From Phanerochaete sordida (lineage: Eukaryota; Basidiomycota; Agaricomycetes; Polyporales; Phanerochaetaceae), in assembly GCA_019973155.2 (NCBI GenBank), contig BPQB01000006.1, positions 124,001 through 188,000 on the forward strand: a DNA stretch of 64,000 bases. The letters are read 5' to 3'. How positions within the stretch are numbered: position 1 is the first letter of the stretch; each line of letters starts with the position of its first letter. The position numbers were made by a program, and so were the translations under genes. Shown here one piece after another: positions 20,687 to 32,683 of the stretch. A model generated the notes under the pieces. It had not been told where the DNA came from and ran no database searches. It saw nothing but the letters and a program-made list of their open reading frames with translations.

Positions 20687-23600
20687 AAATAGCACCGTTT
20701 CGTCGCTCCTGCCCCATTGTAAGTTACGAACGCGTCTCGCCAACGGAGTTGATTTCTTGCCCTGGGAAGGATGTGCGCGCTGCCCGTCCCGCCTGCGACC
20801 CTATCTGCGATGGCTCAGCTTTGTCATTCCCGAAGCCCTCAGTTCGCTTAATGCTCGTACCTGTCTTACCCCAGGGCGACACGCCCGGTGCGCAAGCTCC
20901 TTACTGGTCGTCGCACCGCCCGACTATCTGCAAGTCCCGCGGACATGACGACAGCGCAATAGAACGGTGTCTTGCGCGAGCGAACGTTCGCCTGGGTCGG
21001 CTACCCAGGATAGAGATACATGCAAGTTCCCTGCCTCCCGCCGCCGCGGCGAGTAGGTCGCCCGTAGCGCACCCTCGCCCACTTCTGTCTCACTGGAATA
21101 CCGCGTACGCCGCGCCCCCAACTGTCGTCTCTTCCATGCAGGACGGGGCGCTCTGCGGCCGTCGCGTAATGCGCCGGAGCCGCGAGCTAACTGCCCTGGG
21201 CAGCCGCGCACATCTGCGCGCCCTGCCCACCGCCGGGGCGATCGCGCACGGGCAGACAGCGGCAGACGGGTCTGGCAGGAGCGATGGAAGGACAGCCGGC
21301 GCACGCGCCGCGGGCCCCGCTGGGGCCGCGCTGCGGCGCGTGGCGCGCGTGCCGCTGCAGCGATCGGCGGGAACGCCACCGCGGCGCCGCCGTGCGGGCG
21401 TGGATCCGCGGCGGGGACGCGCTCGGTGTTCCGCCGACAGAGTTCGCTCGCACGGGTGCGCGGGGGCGACAGCGCAGTGCGGGGTTGCGCCGCACGGGGC
21501 GTGCCTCTGCGGCGGCGAGCGCAGAGCGGGATTGGCGCTGTGCTGCGAAGGAGGGGGCCCCCGCGCACGGCTACGGCCCTGGCGAGGCGTCCCGCGCGTG
21601 CTGGGCGCGCGTCCGTCAGAGAACGCCGGGTCGGCCTTCGAGGCGGCCCTCGGCGTGTGCGCCATCGCTGGCACCCGCGCTGCTGGCAGCCCCACGCACG
21701 CCCGCGTGCCGAGGGCTGGGCCGCTGCGCCCAACAGCGCACGGTGCCGTGACGGGCGTGCGCTGCGTCCGCGGATTAGGGTGGCCCTTCGCGTGCGAAGC
21801 CTGTCCGACGCGCTGCCATCCGCGCTGACGCATGGAAGTTGCCGGTGCGCCCTTGTCAAGGCCGCGAGCCCCGCTGCATCACGAGAGGACATGAGCGGAC
21901 CCCGACGGACGGCACCGTCGGGCCAGGGGCTCGCCGATTATACGCTGCGAGGCGAGGAAATGAATCACCCGGGGCCTGTAGTCGGTGTCTTGAGCGCAGA
22001 GCTGCCTTTCTGAGGCAGCCAATGGGCGGCGCGCAGGCAGGACATCTACTCGTCCTCTGGGCATCGGCGCAACGCAACATTCGTGATGGGTTGTTGCACC
22101 ACCGTCCAGGATGTCCTTCTTGCGTCGCGTGCACAGGGTCCTGGCGAGGCCTTCGGCGCGCAGGCTCCCACAGCAGCGCAGCGAGACTCGCGCAGGAAGC
22201 ACAGGGCGCTGCGTCGCGAGGGCGCGGTGCGTCGAGGCTGGAGGGGCTCTGCGTTACGGCACTGGGCAGCGAGCGTGCGCAGGCGATCGCACAGCGCACT
22301 CGCGCATGTGGGAGAGCTTCGCGCCTCGAACCGCCGCCGGTGCGCCACCAACGTACGTCCGTGTCGAGGCGCGCGGCGGTACGGTGGACGGGGCAGCCGC
22401 GCGGGGAGGATGTCCCACCGGGAGCCCTCGGCAGGGCGGTCGGCTGCCAGGGCCGTCCGGATGCGAGCTGGATGGCGAGCGACGTATGATCGCGCGCGTG
22501 CGGTTCGCAGCAGCGCGCAGAGGGCTATCGCGGAGAAGAGTGCGTTAAGCCTAAGGTTCGCTGCGCAGGGCGGTCACAAGGCCAGTGTGCGAGCTCGCCT
22601 GGGCGCCCGCCGATAGCCCTCCCGCGACGAGGGCACGGCCGTGGGCGGGGGCGTGATTGGCTTTCGCCCGGGCCCTTGCAACGAAGCAGGGACCCTTATG
22701 ACACGGACACCGTGCATCTGCCGACACACGCGCGCGGCGGGCCTCGCTGGCTGGCTGACCACACGCAGCGCAGGCGCGCGGCGCTGGCCGCGGCGCCATG
22801 CCACGTCGGGCGGGGGCAGCTGGACAGCGCGAACGTAAGCCCCTGGGACTCTGCTGCCGGATGCGCGGCCACAGGGCGTCCGTGCACACTCTATCGCCCG
22901 GCGCATGCCGTCATCGCGCACAGGCGCGCCGGGCGAGCGTACGTCGCGCACGCTTCCCTGCGCGAAGGCCCCCGCGCGCGCGCGTGGGCGCCGCCGTGGG
23001 AGCGCGCGGCGGTGCACGTCGCCCTCGCGATATCCGAGGCCGCCCGCCGGCGCGCGGACTCGCAGTCCGCGTACGCTCGTGCCGCCGCGCGGGCGATCCC
23101 CCGCGCCCCGCAGGCACGGTGGGCGTGCAAAACCGCGGGCGCGGGGGACACTTCGATGGCGGCTTCTGCGGGCGGCTGGCGGGGCGTGTGGCGCCTGCGC
23201 CCTATCGCGGCGCATCGCAATCGCACGTCCGTGTCCCGTCGCACGGCGAGCCGTGGGGGGCGCCGGTTCTCCCGCGGCGGGTGCGCAGGATCGGCGGCCT
23301 GCGAATTCGCGACTCAGCCGGGCGGCGCGCGCGGGGGGCGGGCGTTCGCGCGGTGGGCGACGCATGGCGCGGTGCGCGCTGCGCGCGGGCGGCCATCAGG
23401 GCCGTAGTGCGTGGCTTGGCGACGTTCTCGACCCGCGCGAAGTCGGGGAAGCGTCGCGGGGACAGGGTCCCCGCGACTCCGGCGGTTCGTGGGCAGCAGA
23501 GAGGCCGTGCGGGCATAAGTTAGGTACTGATTTCTATAGGAAGCGGGCGGAGGCGCCATGGCTGAGAAACGGTGCAAAGACGAGGAAGACAGCAGAGCAA

Positions 23601-23859
23601 TGAGAGAGATCGACGATCGATAAGGACTACACTCGCAAACGGGACCAGAGCGACAGAAAAGGAGGCAGGAGAGGCATGGTGTCATATACAGGTCGCGCTA
23701 CGTCCAGAGCCCAGAAGGAGAGAATCAAGAAACAAGTACAGTGCGACAGGGGACCCAAGAAGTACGCATAGGAGAGTGCATGAACGGGTATCGGAACCAA
23801 GAAGTGTCGACCCAGAGTCCGCCGAGAACGCAGGCATGGAGGAGAAATTTTACCAAGGT
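20687..23859. other. GC-rich gene-free block, left of the zinc-finger gene
   Basis: About 3.2 kb in which GC is extreme from roughly 20.9 to 23.5 kb; the line at 22921-22980 counts 49 of 60 G or C. Stop codons are so rare that overlapping open frames of 100-390 codons occur in many registers. None shows a domain, balanced amino-acid use or splice logic; all are dominated by R, A, G and P. I treat them as composition artefacts. Runs of CGCG are common, so CpG is not depleted. Confidence 0.6.
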
Positions 23860-25742
23860 TCAGACCGCGAGGCTGTTCCGACGGTACATCTCCGGCCGCC
23901 AGTCGTTCGAGCTGTGGGAGCCGTTCGCCGAGAGCGACGTGTACGACGAGTAGTGGTACTGCATCTGGCTGTCGTTCGACGGCGAGTGCTGCGACTGGCC
24001 CTGCTGCGGCGCGACGCCAGACGGGTACTGCGAGCCGACGTTCATGCCCGGCGCGGAGCGCGGGACGCTCGGGATGGCGTGCGAGCCGTAGTGCGACTGC
24101 GAGCCGAGGTTCGTCGCGCTCGAGAGCGCGGGGAGCGAGGGGATCGACGCGGCGCCGCGCACGAGGCGGTCCGTCTGGATCGGCGCGAGGTGCACGGGCG
24201 GCGACGACGAGCGGGTGTGCGCGGGCGGCGCGGTGTAGCTCTGCGAGCTGTACGAGCCGTACGACGACGGCGGGTACGAGCAGTGTGCGTCGGAGGAGCC
24301 GGCCTGCCCGTGCGTCGTGTCCATCTGGCTCGAGGAGTAGACCCCGACTGGGACCGTGTTGCCGCTGTAGGACGAGACGCTGCCCGCGGGCTGCTGCGAG
24401 AGCGCGGCGGCGGAGGACATGCTGTTCGGGTAGCCCTGCGAGTAGCCGGAGGCGTAGCTGGCGCCCTGGCCGGGGGGCGACGGCATCTGCGACGTGGTGT
24501 GCGAGAGCGACAGGCGGGCGCGTCCCAGGGCTGTCGCGATGCGCGCGCACGTCAGCATTTCTGCAACTCCGGGCGATCGCCGGCGGCACTCACTCGGGGA
24601 GCCCTCGTACTTGCTCGGGTGCAGGCCCTGCGGCGCGCCGTGGTACGCGCCGTACGCGTACGGCGTCGTGGGCGACACGGGCTGGCTCTGCGCGTACTGG
24701 CTGCCCGAGCTCGACGCGGGCGACGGCGGCTGCTCGCGCTCGTCGAAGTACGCGGGGTCGGCCTTCACGCCGTAGCGCGCGCCGTCCTGCCAGTGCGGGC
24801 CGGGGACGCTCGCGTAGCCGAGCTCGGGCGACTGCGAGACCTTGCTGCTCGGGTGCAGCGCGCCCGCGCCGAGCGCGTACGGCGGCGCCTGCACGAGCTC
24901 GGGCGTCGAGCGCGCGGACGAGGACACGCTCTGCGAGGCGTACGCGTGCTCGAGCGGCGGCGGCGTGTTCGGGGGCTCGGGCGCGGCGGCGCCCGCGCCG
25001 TCGAGCGCCGCGGACGCGAGCGAGAGGCTCGGCGGCGGCGTGCAGCTCGAGGAGCGGCTGCGCGAGCGGCCGTTCGTGGTGCCGGCGGACGACGGGGTCT
25101 GCGAGAGGCGCGCCTGGCGGGACATGGCGGCCCTAGTCGCCGTGCCGGACGTCCGCCGCGAGCCCGGCGAGAGGTGGATGCGGTAGCTGCATCAGGCGAT
25201 CAGCACGACGGTAATGAGTGGGCGGGATCTAGGGCGTAGCCGACGCCAGGCGACACGGCGATGCCTGCGACGCCGTCGAGAGCGCAACGCGCAGGTGCTA
25301 GCCGCATGCGGACTAGCGTGCGCCGTCGGCAACGTCGCTGGGCGCGGTGTCCAAATCGCCGGGGACGGAGGGAAATGCGGGGGATAATTCGAGGACAAAT
25401 GTCGCTCCGGGAGAACACAGCGAAGGCGGACAGGCGCCCGCCTGGGCTCAGCGGGCGCCTGCGGGCGGGGACAGCGAACAATGGGAAAGCGGGGACTCAC
25501 TGCTGCTGGAGATTGTCCTGCCTCGAGCATCGCGTCTCGCAGCCGGGGAAGGGGCACTTGTGGTTGCGTTCTCCGGTGTGCACGCGGGTGTGGCGCGCGA
25601 GATGGCCGCTGGTGGTGAAGCTGCGGTCGCACTGGCTGCAGATGTAGCGGCGGCGGTTCGAGGAGGGCGAGGACTGTGCTGAGGGCGAAGAGCTGTACAT
25701 GGTCTCTCGCTTAAGGGAGGGAGGGGAGGTCGAGGACGACAT
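23860..25742 (-). CDS. NRG1-like C2H2 zinc-finger transcriptional repressor
   Basis: Minus-strand exons 25501-25742, 24594-25186 and 23860-24530 give about 501 residues. Two adjacent C2H2 fingers at about residues 33-85 read YICSQCDRSFTTSGHLARHTRVH and CPFPGCETRCSRQDNLQQHYRIH, the second spanning the first intron. The pair and linker TGERNHK closely follow yeast Nrg1/Nrg2 and related Rgm-type repressors, which recruit Tup1-Cyc8 to glucose- and stress-controlled promoters. The rest is low complexity: S, P, Y, Q and G rich with repeated SSYSS, QSQ and PPS motifs. The 314-nt first intron is long for this genome. The second (24531-24593) is 63 nt with no stop in frame, so retention is possible; it has good donor, branch and acceptor signals. 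Confidence 0.88.
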
Positions 25743-28700
25743 TAGCGTGCCAGGGTCGGGTATAAGAAGGGTCCGTTGGAGGAGGAGGAGGGAGCCCTGG
25801 AGGCCTGGTAAATGAAGGGAAATACAAGATTCAAAGAGGGAGATCGGTCGGATCCTGCCAATGGAGGAAGTCGAGCCTGTGCCGAGTTTATCTGGCCAGA
25901 ATTTCTGGACGTGATTGGGGAGATCGCCAGATTTGGTCTAGGGCAGCGAGTCTGCGATTGAAAGAAGAGGCCTGCGAAGTTGTTTCCGCGCTGCCTCCGT
26001 ACCCTCACTTTTCCGCGCTCGCACGGTCCTCACCGGACAGCTGGCGCCAGCCGCGGAGGCGCCTGCAGCGCGTCTCTCGGCCTGTTCCTTGTGCAGCCCA
26101 GCCGTAAGCCGTATATCTGCCCAACAGGAAATATCCCTCGCCGCTGGGCCGCGCTGCGAGCCTGCAATTGCACACAGTGTGATCGTGAAACACGGACCCG
26201 GTGCATATCTGACAGTCCGTGGCGCAGCGCAGCCCGCCAGAGCCGGCCGCGGTTGGACTCGCGCGAGCGTTGCGGATAACCTTTGATCACGCTCGTGCTT
26301 CCGCCATGCATGGGGACAGCCAGGGCGGCGCGGACGCAGCAGGCCTCGCCTTCCCGTCGTGGTTTCACCGTCGTGCCCTCGCACGGAGACGCCAGCGGGG
26401 GCGCCCTGCGCCGTGCGGGCCAATTATCGCTGCCCATCGGGCGCGGCACCCGCCGGGGCCTTCACACAGCACACCGCGGACAGGCGCGTGGCGTCATGCG
26501 CTTTATGTTTGTGTTACGGACAGCATCTCAGATCGGAGCCCGCTATCGCACCCGCCCTTGTTCCTCCCCGAGACGCGCGCCGTGACGAACGCACCGACGT
26601 CCCCTCCATCACGTCTCGCCCGGCCGAGGATGCGTGATGCTCGGCACGGCGGTGTGCTCCAGCCCGTCGTTACGTGACCGCGAGCCCCGCTGTCGGGCAC
26701 CCGCGACTAGCCGCATATGGGCCCGGCGTGCATCACAGCGCAGCGCGAGCACCGGCTCCGACGCGCGCTCGCCGCAGCCCTGCCGGCCGCGTGGGGCCCG
26801 GCGCCGCGCAGAGGGCCGCGAGGCACGTTCGCTGGCAAGCGCGGCGGCGGGAGGCGCGGGGGCGACAGGCGGGCGCCGTGCCGCGCGGGGGCCGGCCGGC
26901 GGGCAGCACGGCGCACACGTCGCAGAGAGCGCGCCTCGTGACGGCCCCTCCAGCTCCGCGTACGACGCAGCTGCCGCACGCCCGCCGGGGACGGTCTGCG
27001 GTAAATCGGCTAGGCCGTCGTCAAAGCATCGCGGATCAGCCCCCCAGATGACGTGCCTGGGAACACGCAGGCCGGCGTCGCGCGCGCAACAGAGGGCACA
27101 GCGCACCTGGAGCGGGCGCGGCGTGCGCACCGCCGCGGTGGTGCGCTGGGCGCGGCGCGGCGCGGCGGCGCGTGGGGCAGGCGTGCGCGCGTGCGTGGGC
27201 CCCCTGGCGCGATCAGAGTGAGCACCACAACGAAGAGCGTTTGTGCGGCGCGAGAGGCGTACCGGAGGGCGAGCCCCTGCAGCGCGGCTGGGGATGGCTT
27301 ATCGGCCGGTGGGCTCGGGAAGGCCCAGACAGGTGGCTGGCACTGGGTCGCGAATAGAGTGCTTGTCGGAGTGCGTGGAGAGATGTCGCAGTGGTGGGTT
27401 GGTGGGCAGCGGCGGTCGGACACTCGTTCGTTCGCCCTGCATGTCGGAGAGGGGATAGGCTGGCTGTGCATCTAGATGGTTGCGTGCTTTGGAGGATCTG
27501 CGTTTTGCGAGAAGCGGCCGGGTAGCGTCATAGTGAGATGCGGGTGCTATAGATGGGGACAGTGTGTTTCGCGTATCAGCATGCAGGCCGGGGAGGGCGT
27601 ACGAGAGGCGTGATAGGGTGGAATGGAACGGCGGTCACGACGGTCTGGACGGAGGCTGGGTCGGGAATGACATAGGGAGCGTCGCCTGCGCGCGCCTGCC
27701 GGGAGTGGCGACGGCGAGCAGTCTGCGTTCGAGGGCGCAGACGTCGCGTTAGGCTCTAGCGTGGGAGCACAACGCGAGGAGCAGAGCGCAAAGCGCGGCT
27801 GCACGCCGCCATCAGTGATGGGATAGTTGGCAGGCGCCGGCGGCGGTCGCCGGCTGCTCGCGTGTTGCCGCGAACGCAGTTTACCTCTCGTCGTCGGGCC
27901 CTGCCAAGGGGCGGCCGCGCAGGGCTATCAGCCCTCTGGACGAGCATATCGTCGTCAATCTCACCCAGGGTTTCATGATTTCCGCAGTGCCTGGCGACAG
28001 AACAGCCCCGCCGTCGCCAGCCAGCTGCACCAGCGCCAGCGCACGAGAAGAAGCCCGCCGCGTCCGCGTCCGAGCGAGTGATGGCCAACCCGAGACAAGT
28101 CGCCGTCGAAACCCTCCTTCTGCGCCAGCGTGCCATGTCTAGAACCTAAATGAACCCAGCAAACGCCCGCGGGCGAACCTTATCGGCTCTCGTCGTCCCA
28201 TAGGCCCCGCCGCACAGACCGCCCCCATAGGCTGCCCACCCGGGACCATCATTGGATGGGCGCACTATCGTCGAGCACCCAGGCGCTCCCCCTAGGGCGA
28301 CCCGTCCTCTGCATTGAACAGACCCGCCTGGCCCGTCCCCACGCCCCGCCGATTCGCTCCTCGCACTGGGTATTTCGTCTGCCGCTCTTGCATCATCGAT
28401 AGACGGTCGACCTGACCGCCGCCACTGCCCAACCAATCAGCGCCGCAGTGATGCACGCAGCACACCCCAGAACTCTCTTCATTTCGCAGCGGCGCGCGTG
28501 CCCAGCCGCCTCGCCGCGCGCGCAATGGCGCGCAGACGCGCCCGATCCACTCGCGCCGTCTTCTCTCGTTCTCGCACCATATGTCGCCGGCCCCACGATC
28601 GACAAGAACACCACGGTGCGCCGAGCGGGCACGCTGCGTCGAGGGAGCGATCTGCAGGGAAACGCGGCGCCGTACCTGGCTCGCGCCATGGCAGCTGTCG

Positions 28701-31700
28701 CGCGAAAGGCTCCGGCCACACACTGCGCTCGTTCCTGGCGTGCCGCCCCGAAGATAAACGTCTCGCCCGACAACGTTGGTGGGAGCGACACGTTACCAAT
28801 CCGGTATGATTGCGCGCATGCCGACTTGCTGCGCTCCCCCGTCAGGCAGCGCGCGCACACTGCCTCCGAAGACTGCCCGACTGATGTCCGCGTGATCCTC
28901 CCGCGCGCGACGCCCGCGCCGCGAGCAGCACCCCTCCCGTGCCGCGCGAGGCGTCGCACCGCATCGCGCTGCTCCTGCGCGACGCCATGCATCGCGCCCG
29001 GCACAGGCCCGCGCCGAAGCCCACCTGCGCAACGAGCGGTGCGCACCGTCGATCCGCCCGCTCACGAACATCTGAAATCTGGACGGCCGGGAGAACGCTT
29101 CACGCAGGGCGCCGCCGCATTGCAGCGCACGCACGCAGGCGCCCCGCGCGCGCCGCGCAGCCTGCCGGCACGTCGCGTCCTGCGGACGCCGCCATCACGC
29201 GAATCCTCGCAGCGAACCCTGCCAGCCAAACCTTGCGCCGCCTTCGGCTGCTATGGTTACCCACCCGCGCGGCGCGCGCGCAGACCCTGAGGCCGCAGGG
29301 TCTGCGCGCGCCGCGCGACGTCAGCAGGCGGCGCGGGCAGCGCGACGAGCGCGGGAAACGCGCCGCGCGCATGGCCTCGCGTGTCCAGCGGGGGACCGCG
29401 CGCGTCGCGGTGCGTCTTCGTTACGTCCGCGCAGGGCGTCGGGCGCAGTAGTGCGGCCGCGGGGCGCAGCTGGGCGATCGGGGAGATGGGGCAACTGCAT
29501 GCGGGCACTGATCTGCTGCCGTACGCCGCGCGCCACGGACAACTCGCTGTGCCGCCGCACGCTTCGCGCTGCTCGCGCGCGGGTAGGGCGGGGGCCTCCT
29601 TTGCGCGATGCATCACGCAACGCCCCGACGCCTGCGACGTCGCAGCGCACCGCACGGACGCGCGCTGCCGCCAGGGTGCAGGCCCGTCGCGCGCACATCA
29701 GCGATCGCAGGGCAGACGGGCGCGCGCACGCACGCACGCATCTAGCACCGTGCAACCGCCCGAAGCTCCTATGCAATCGGCCAGCGCGCCCCCTGCAATC
29801 GGCGAGCAGTGTGTCGCCCGCAATCGCATCGGCGGGCCCACGCCGCGCAGCGCACCGCGGTCGAGGCTCCGCGGGAGCCCAGGGTCTGCGTGGCCCCAGT
29901 GCCGTCTCGCGGCACGCACGCACGCCCGCCGCACCACAGGGACCCACACATCCCGAGCCCAGCCCGCGCGCCGCCCGGGCACACGCAAGGCCCCCGCGAG
30001 CCGCACACGGGCTCCCGCGCTGATCGCCGACGGGGCGGCTCGCGCGACGCATCCCGCGCGGCTCGGCGTGGGCGACGCGCCAGGCGTCGTGGCGCAGGGC
30101 TGCGCCCGACTCGGGAGGTGCACGCCGGGCGTCGCGCGGGCGGGGCGTGCGCACGGCGCAGGGCGCAGGTGCTTCCCGCGCTGCTGCGCGGTGCACCCGC
30201 CGGGGCCATCATGCGGCGTGATCGTTTTCGGGTTTCGCCACGGGGCGGGGGCAGCGGGGACGCCGTTGCGCATTTGGAGCTGCCCGCGGTGCGCTGGGCG
30301 GCGCTGCCGCGGTGTGCGGCGGGCTCTGCCCTGGGCAAATGCGAGTGCGAGTGCGAGTGCGGGCGGCGCTGGCAGGCGTGGCGGGCGGGCGGGCGACGTG
30401 CGTGGGGGCGCCTGTGGCCGGGGGCGTGCTGCTGGGATAGCGTGGCGGGAAGGGCCGCAGCCCACGCGTTGACGAACGTGAGGGGCCGCGAAGCCGCGGG
30501 GGGCGCCTGCGCGTGCGCGCACCCACCCTGGCGCGACCCTGAGCTCGGGCTGCCGCTCTGCGAGGCTTCGCGGCGGGGCCAGGGCGGCGCGAGCCTGCAT
30601 TGACGTGCGCCGGGGGCGCCCGCGCGCGCATGCCGCGGATGGTGGCGCAGGCACTGAATGGACGTGCTCTACGTAAGGGCGGGATCAATGGGCGGCTCGT
30701 GCGGCACCGTGTAGCGGGGCGCATGGGATGGGTTTGGGGAGGGCGTGCGGCTGCCGGGCTGCCCACCGCTGGGGCTGCGGGACCGCGACACCAGGCCCGT
30801 GCCTCTGTGCGCAGTGCTCGCCAGCAGCAGGCCTGGCTCAGCTCGGGATGGCGGGCAGCTCGCGAGGGCAATCTGCATTGAGGCGGAAAGTTAGCGGCCC
30901 AAAGTGCTCTGCACGGGCGTAACATTCTACCAGCACGCTCTTCTCATGTGCAGAGTGACAATTTGACGTCCCCTAGCAAACGCAACTCTACCGCGATATG
31001 CGTACCAGTGCACCAGACACCGTCGCTCCATATCCGGAACGACCCTCCGCCTGCTTCCCGCGCGTTATGAATGCGCGGCTAACGCTGCATCTTGACAAGA
31101 CGCCTGTGCGACAGTCGAACACCCTGAGGATCCCAAACGGGCCTACGGGGCAGATGCGATCTCCCGTTAACGTCTGGCGTTTTTGGCGTTCAGGGTTTGA
31201 TTGTGTGCGCCCGGGAGAAGGTGACATACGCACTAGGGTCGCGTCGAGGCGGCGCACGGTGCAGCGATGCGCTGTGCGACTCGGACGCTGCACTGCGTGC
31301 GGGTGGGAACGCGACGCCTGCGCGGGCTTCGGCGGGGGCGCAAGTGCGCCGCTAGCAGCTGTGGCGACGCCGCACGCGCACGCACGGTGCGGGCGCGCAC
31401 AGCCGTCCGCCGGGCCACGGCCGTCGCGGGGCGGCGGGCACGCGCCGCGGCATTTGCGCTGCAGGCGGTGGACTGGGGTAGGGGCATCTACCCCAGTTTG
31501 CGGAGTCAGCTGGCTGTTGTTTGCGAGTATGAGCTCGCGCCTGCGGTGCTAGACGTTGTGTGCAGTGCAGGCGTGGTTTCATATCTGCGCGAGGCTTCCC
31601 TTCGAAATGTTGCCTTCTGGCGTAGGCTCCGGAGTGACCGGGAGATGCAGCTGAGGTGCCAGCGATGTACAAGCCGGCGGCAGCGAGCTTCCCAGCCGTG

Positions 31701-32683
31701 CTGCACAGCTCTGGACATACAGAGCTATTGTCCTCGCCGTAAACTGGTCCGCGTGAGGACGCAGAGGGGTCTATAAGGGGAGGCCTTTAGATGGTCGCGG
31801 ATGTGTTCGAGCTGATTGACGCTTGTTAATCACGCAGCATCTCCTTCGGCTCCCGGTGATAGCCCCTACGGAGCAAACTTACCTCAAGAGATATTTCATT
31901 GCGCCAGGGTACCTGTAAATGGGTAGAGTGAACGTTTGTGCTATCTGAGGTCTATAGCCGCCACACTCCTTTACGGCCTGGCTTTCGATCACGGCAGGAG
32001 CCGTTGGGGGAGATACCTGCAGCGAAATCTGTGATGAACACGGTGAAAAGGGTACTGGCTCTGTATTGGATAACTTAATTGTCGTCCATCATGCATCAGC
32101 GGCGACCCTATGTTTCCACTCCGGCTCGTCTCACAGACGACGATGACGACGCGGTCCAGGCGTGAGACGTCGGTAAAGGTGGAAATCGAGCGACGATCTG
32201 CGCGTCGAGGTGCCCAGGCGTGTTCCAGTCCGCGAGGCGCAAGGGGAACGACGATCCGCGAGAGTGCACGGCCGGCGGAAGAAACGCTGCAGCTCCAGCG
32301 TCCGCCTGAGAAAACGGCGCGCTAAATGTCGCTAAGAAGAGGTCAATATCACGGCACAAGACGCCACAAATCCGAAATTTTCCCCGGTACAAGTATCAGG
32401 GCGCACCGTATGTTTTAGAGGCCTGGCTGCGCTGCCCTGGCACAGGACCGGGAGTCTGCTGTCCGTGCGGTCAGCGGGCTCGTCAAAGACTGCAAGTTCA
32501 ACTTCCAGACCTGCCTTTTCAGGCCTTCAAAGAGAATCTACGGTTAAATCCACGTGGCGCGCAAGCGCGGAACCAGTCTTGGCGCCAAACGCGTTATGGG
32601 CGCTCTGCTTTCTGGCGCTTCACGGCGCGCATGCTCGTCGTTCTCCGCCGTGGACTCCCTTCCCCTCCCCCACCTCGCCGTCG
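25743..32683. other. Long GC-rich gene-poor block upstream of the zinc-finger gene
   Basis: Nearly 7 kb without a gene I can support. GC is high throughout, especially 26.7-27.2 and 28.4-30.9 kb, with many overlapping R/A/P/G-rich open frames that are compositional. From about 31.5 kb composition returns to normal. The left end is presumably the promoter and leader of the zinc-finger gene. The last few hundred bases are the leader of the histone deacetylase gene. A strong hairpin lies at 29266-29317 and a GAGTGC triplet-type repeat near 30340. Confidence 0.55.
29266..29317. repeat. Strong GC-rich hairpin
   Basis: Arms 29266-29289 and 29296-29317 are inverted copies ending in CAGACCCTG and CAGGGTCTG, separated by the 6-nt loop AGGCCG. 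Only a 2-nt CG bulge in the left arm interrupts the pairing. The outer part of the stem is alternating CG, which could also adopt Z-DNA. No adjoining gene is known. Confidence 0.7.

Noticed and set aside
20659..21828. 389-codon open frame after SKI8
   Set aside because: Lies in the GC-extreme block. Several equally long frames overlap on both strands, composition is R/A/G/P dominated, and there is no domain or splice logic.
23572..25239. 555-codon plus-strand open frame opposite the zinc-finger gene
   Set aside because: Mirror frame of the NRG1-like coding exons. Its R/V/A-rich low-complexity content follows from the codon bias of the real gene on the other strand.
29321..30654. Long minus-strand open frames at 29.3-30.7 kb
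   Set aside because: Compositional artefacts of very high GC. Overlapping frames of similar length exist on the opposite strand, and no recognisable motif is present.
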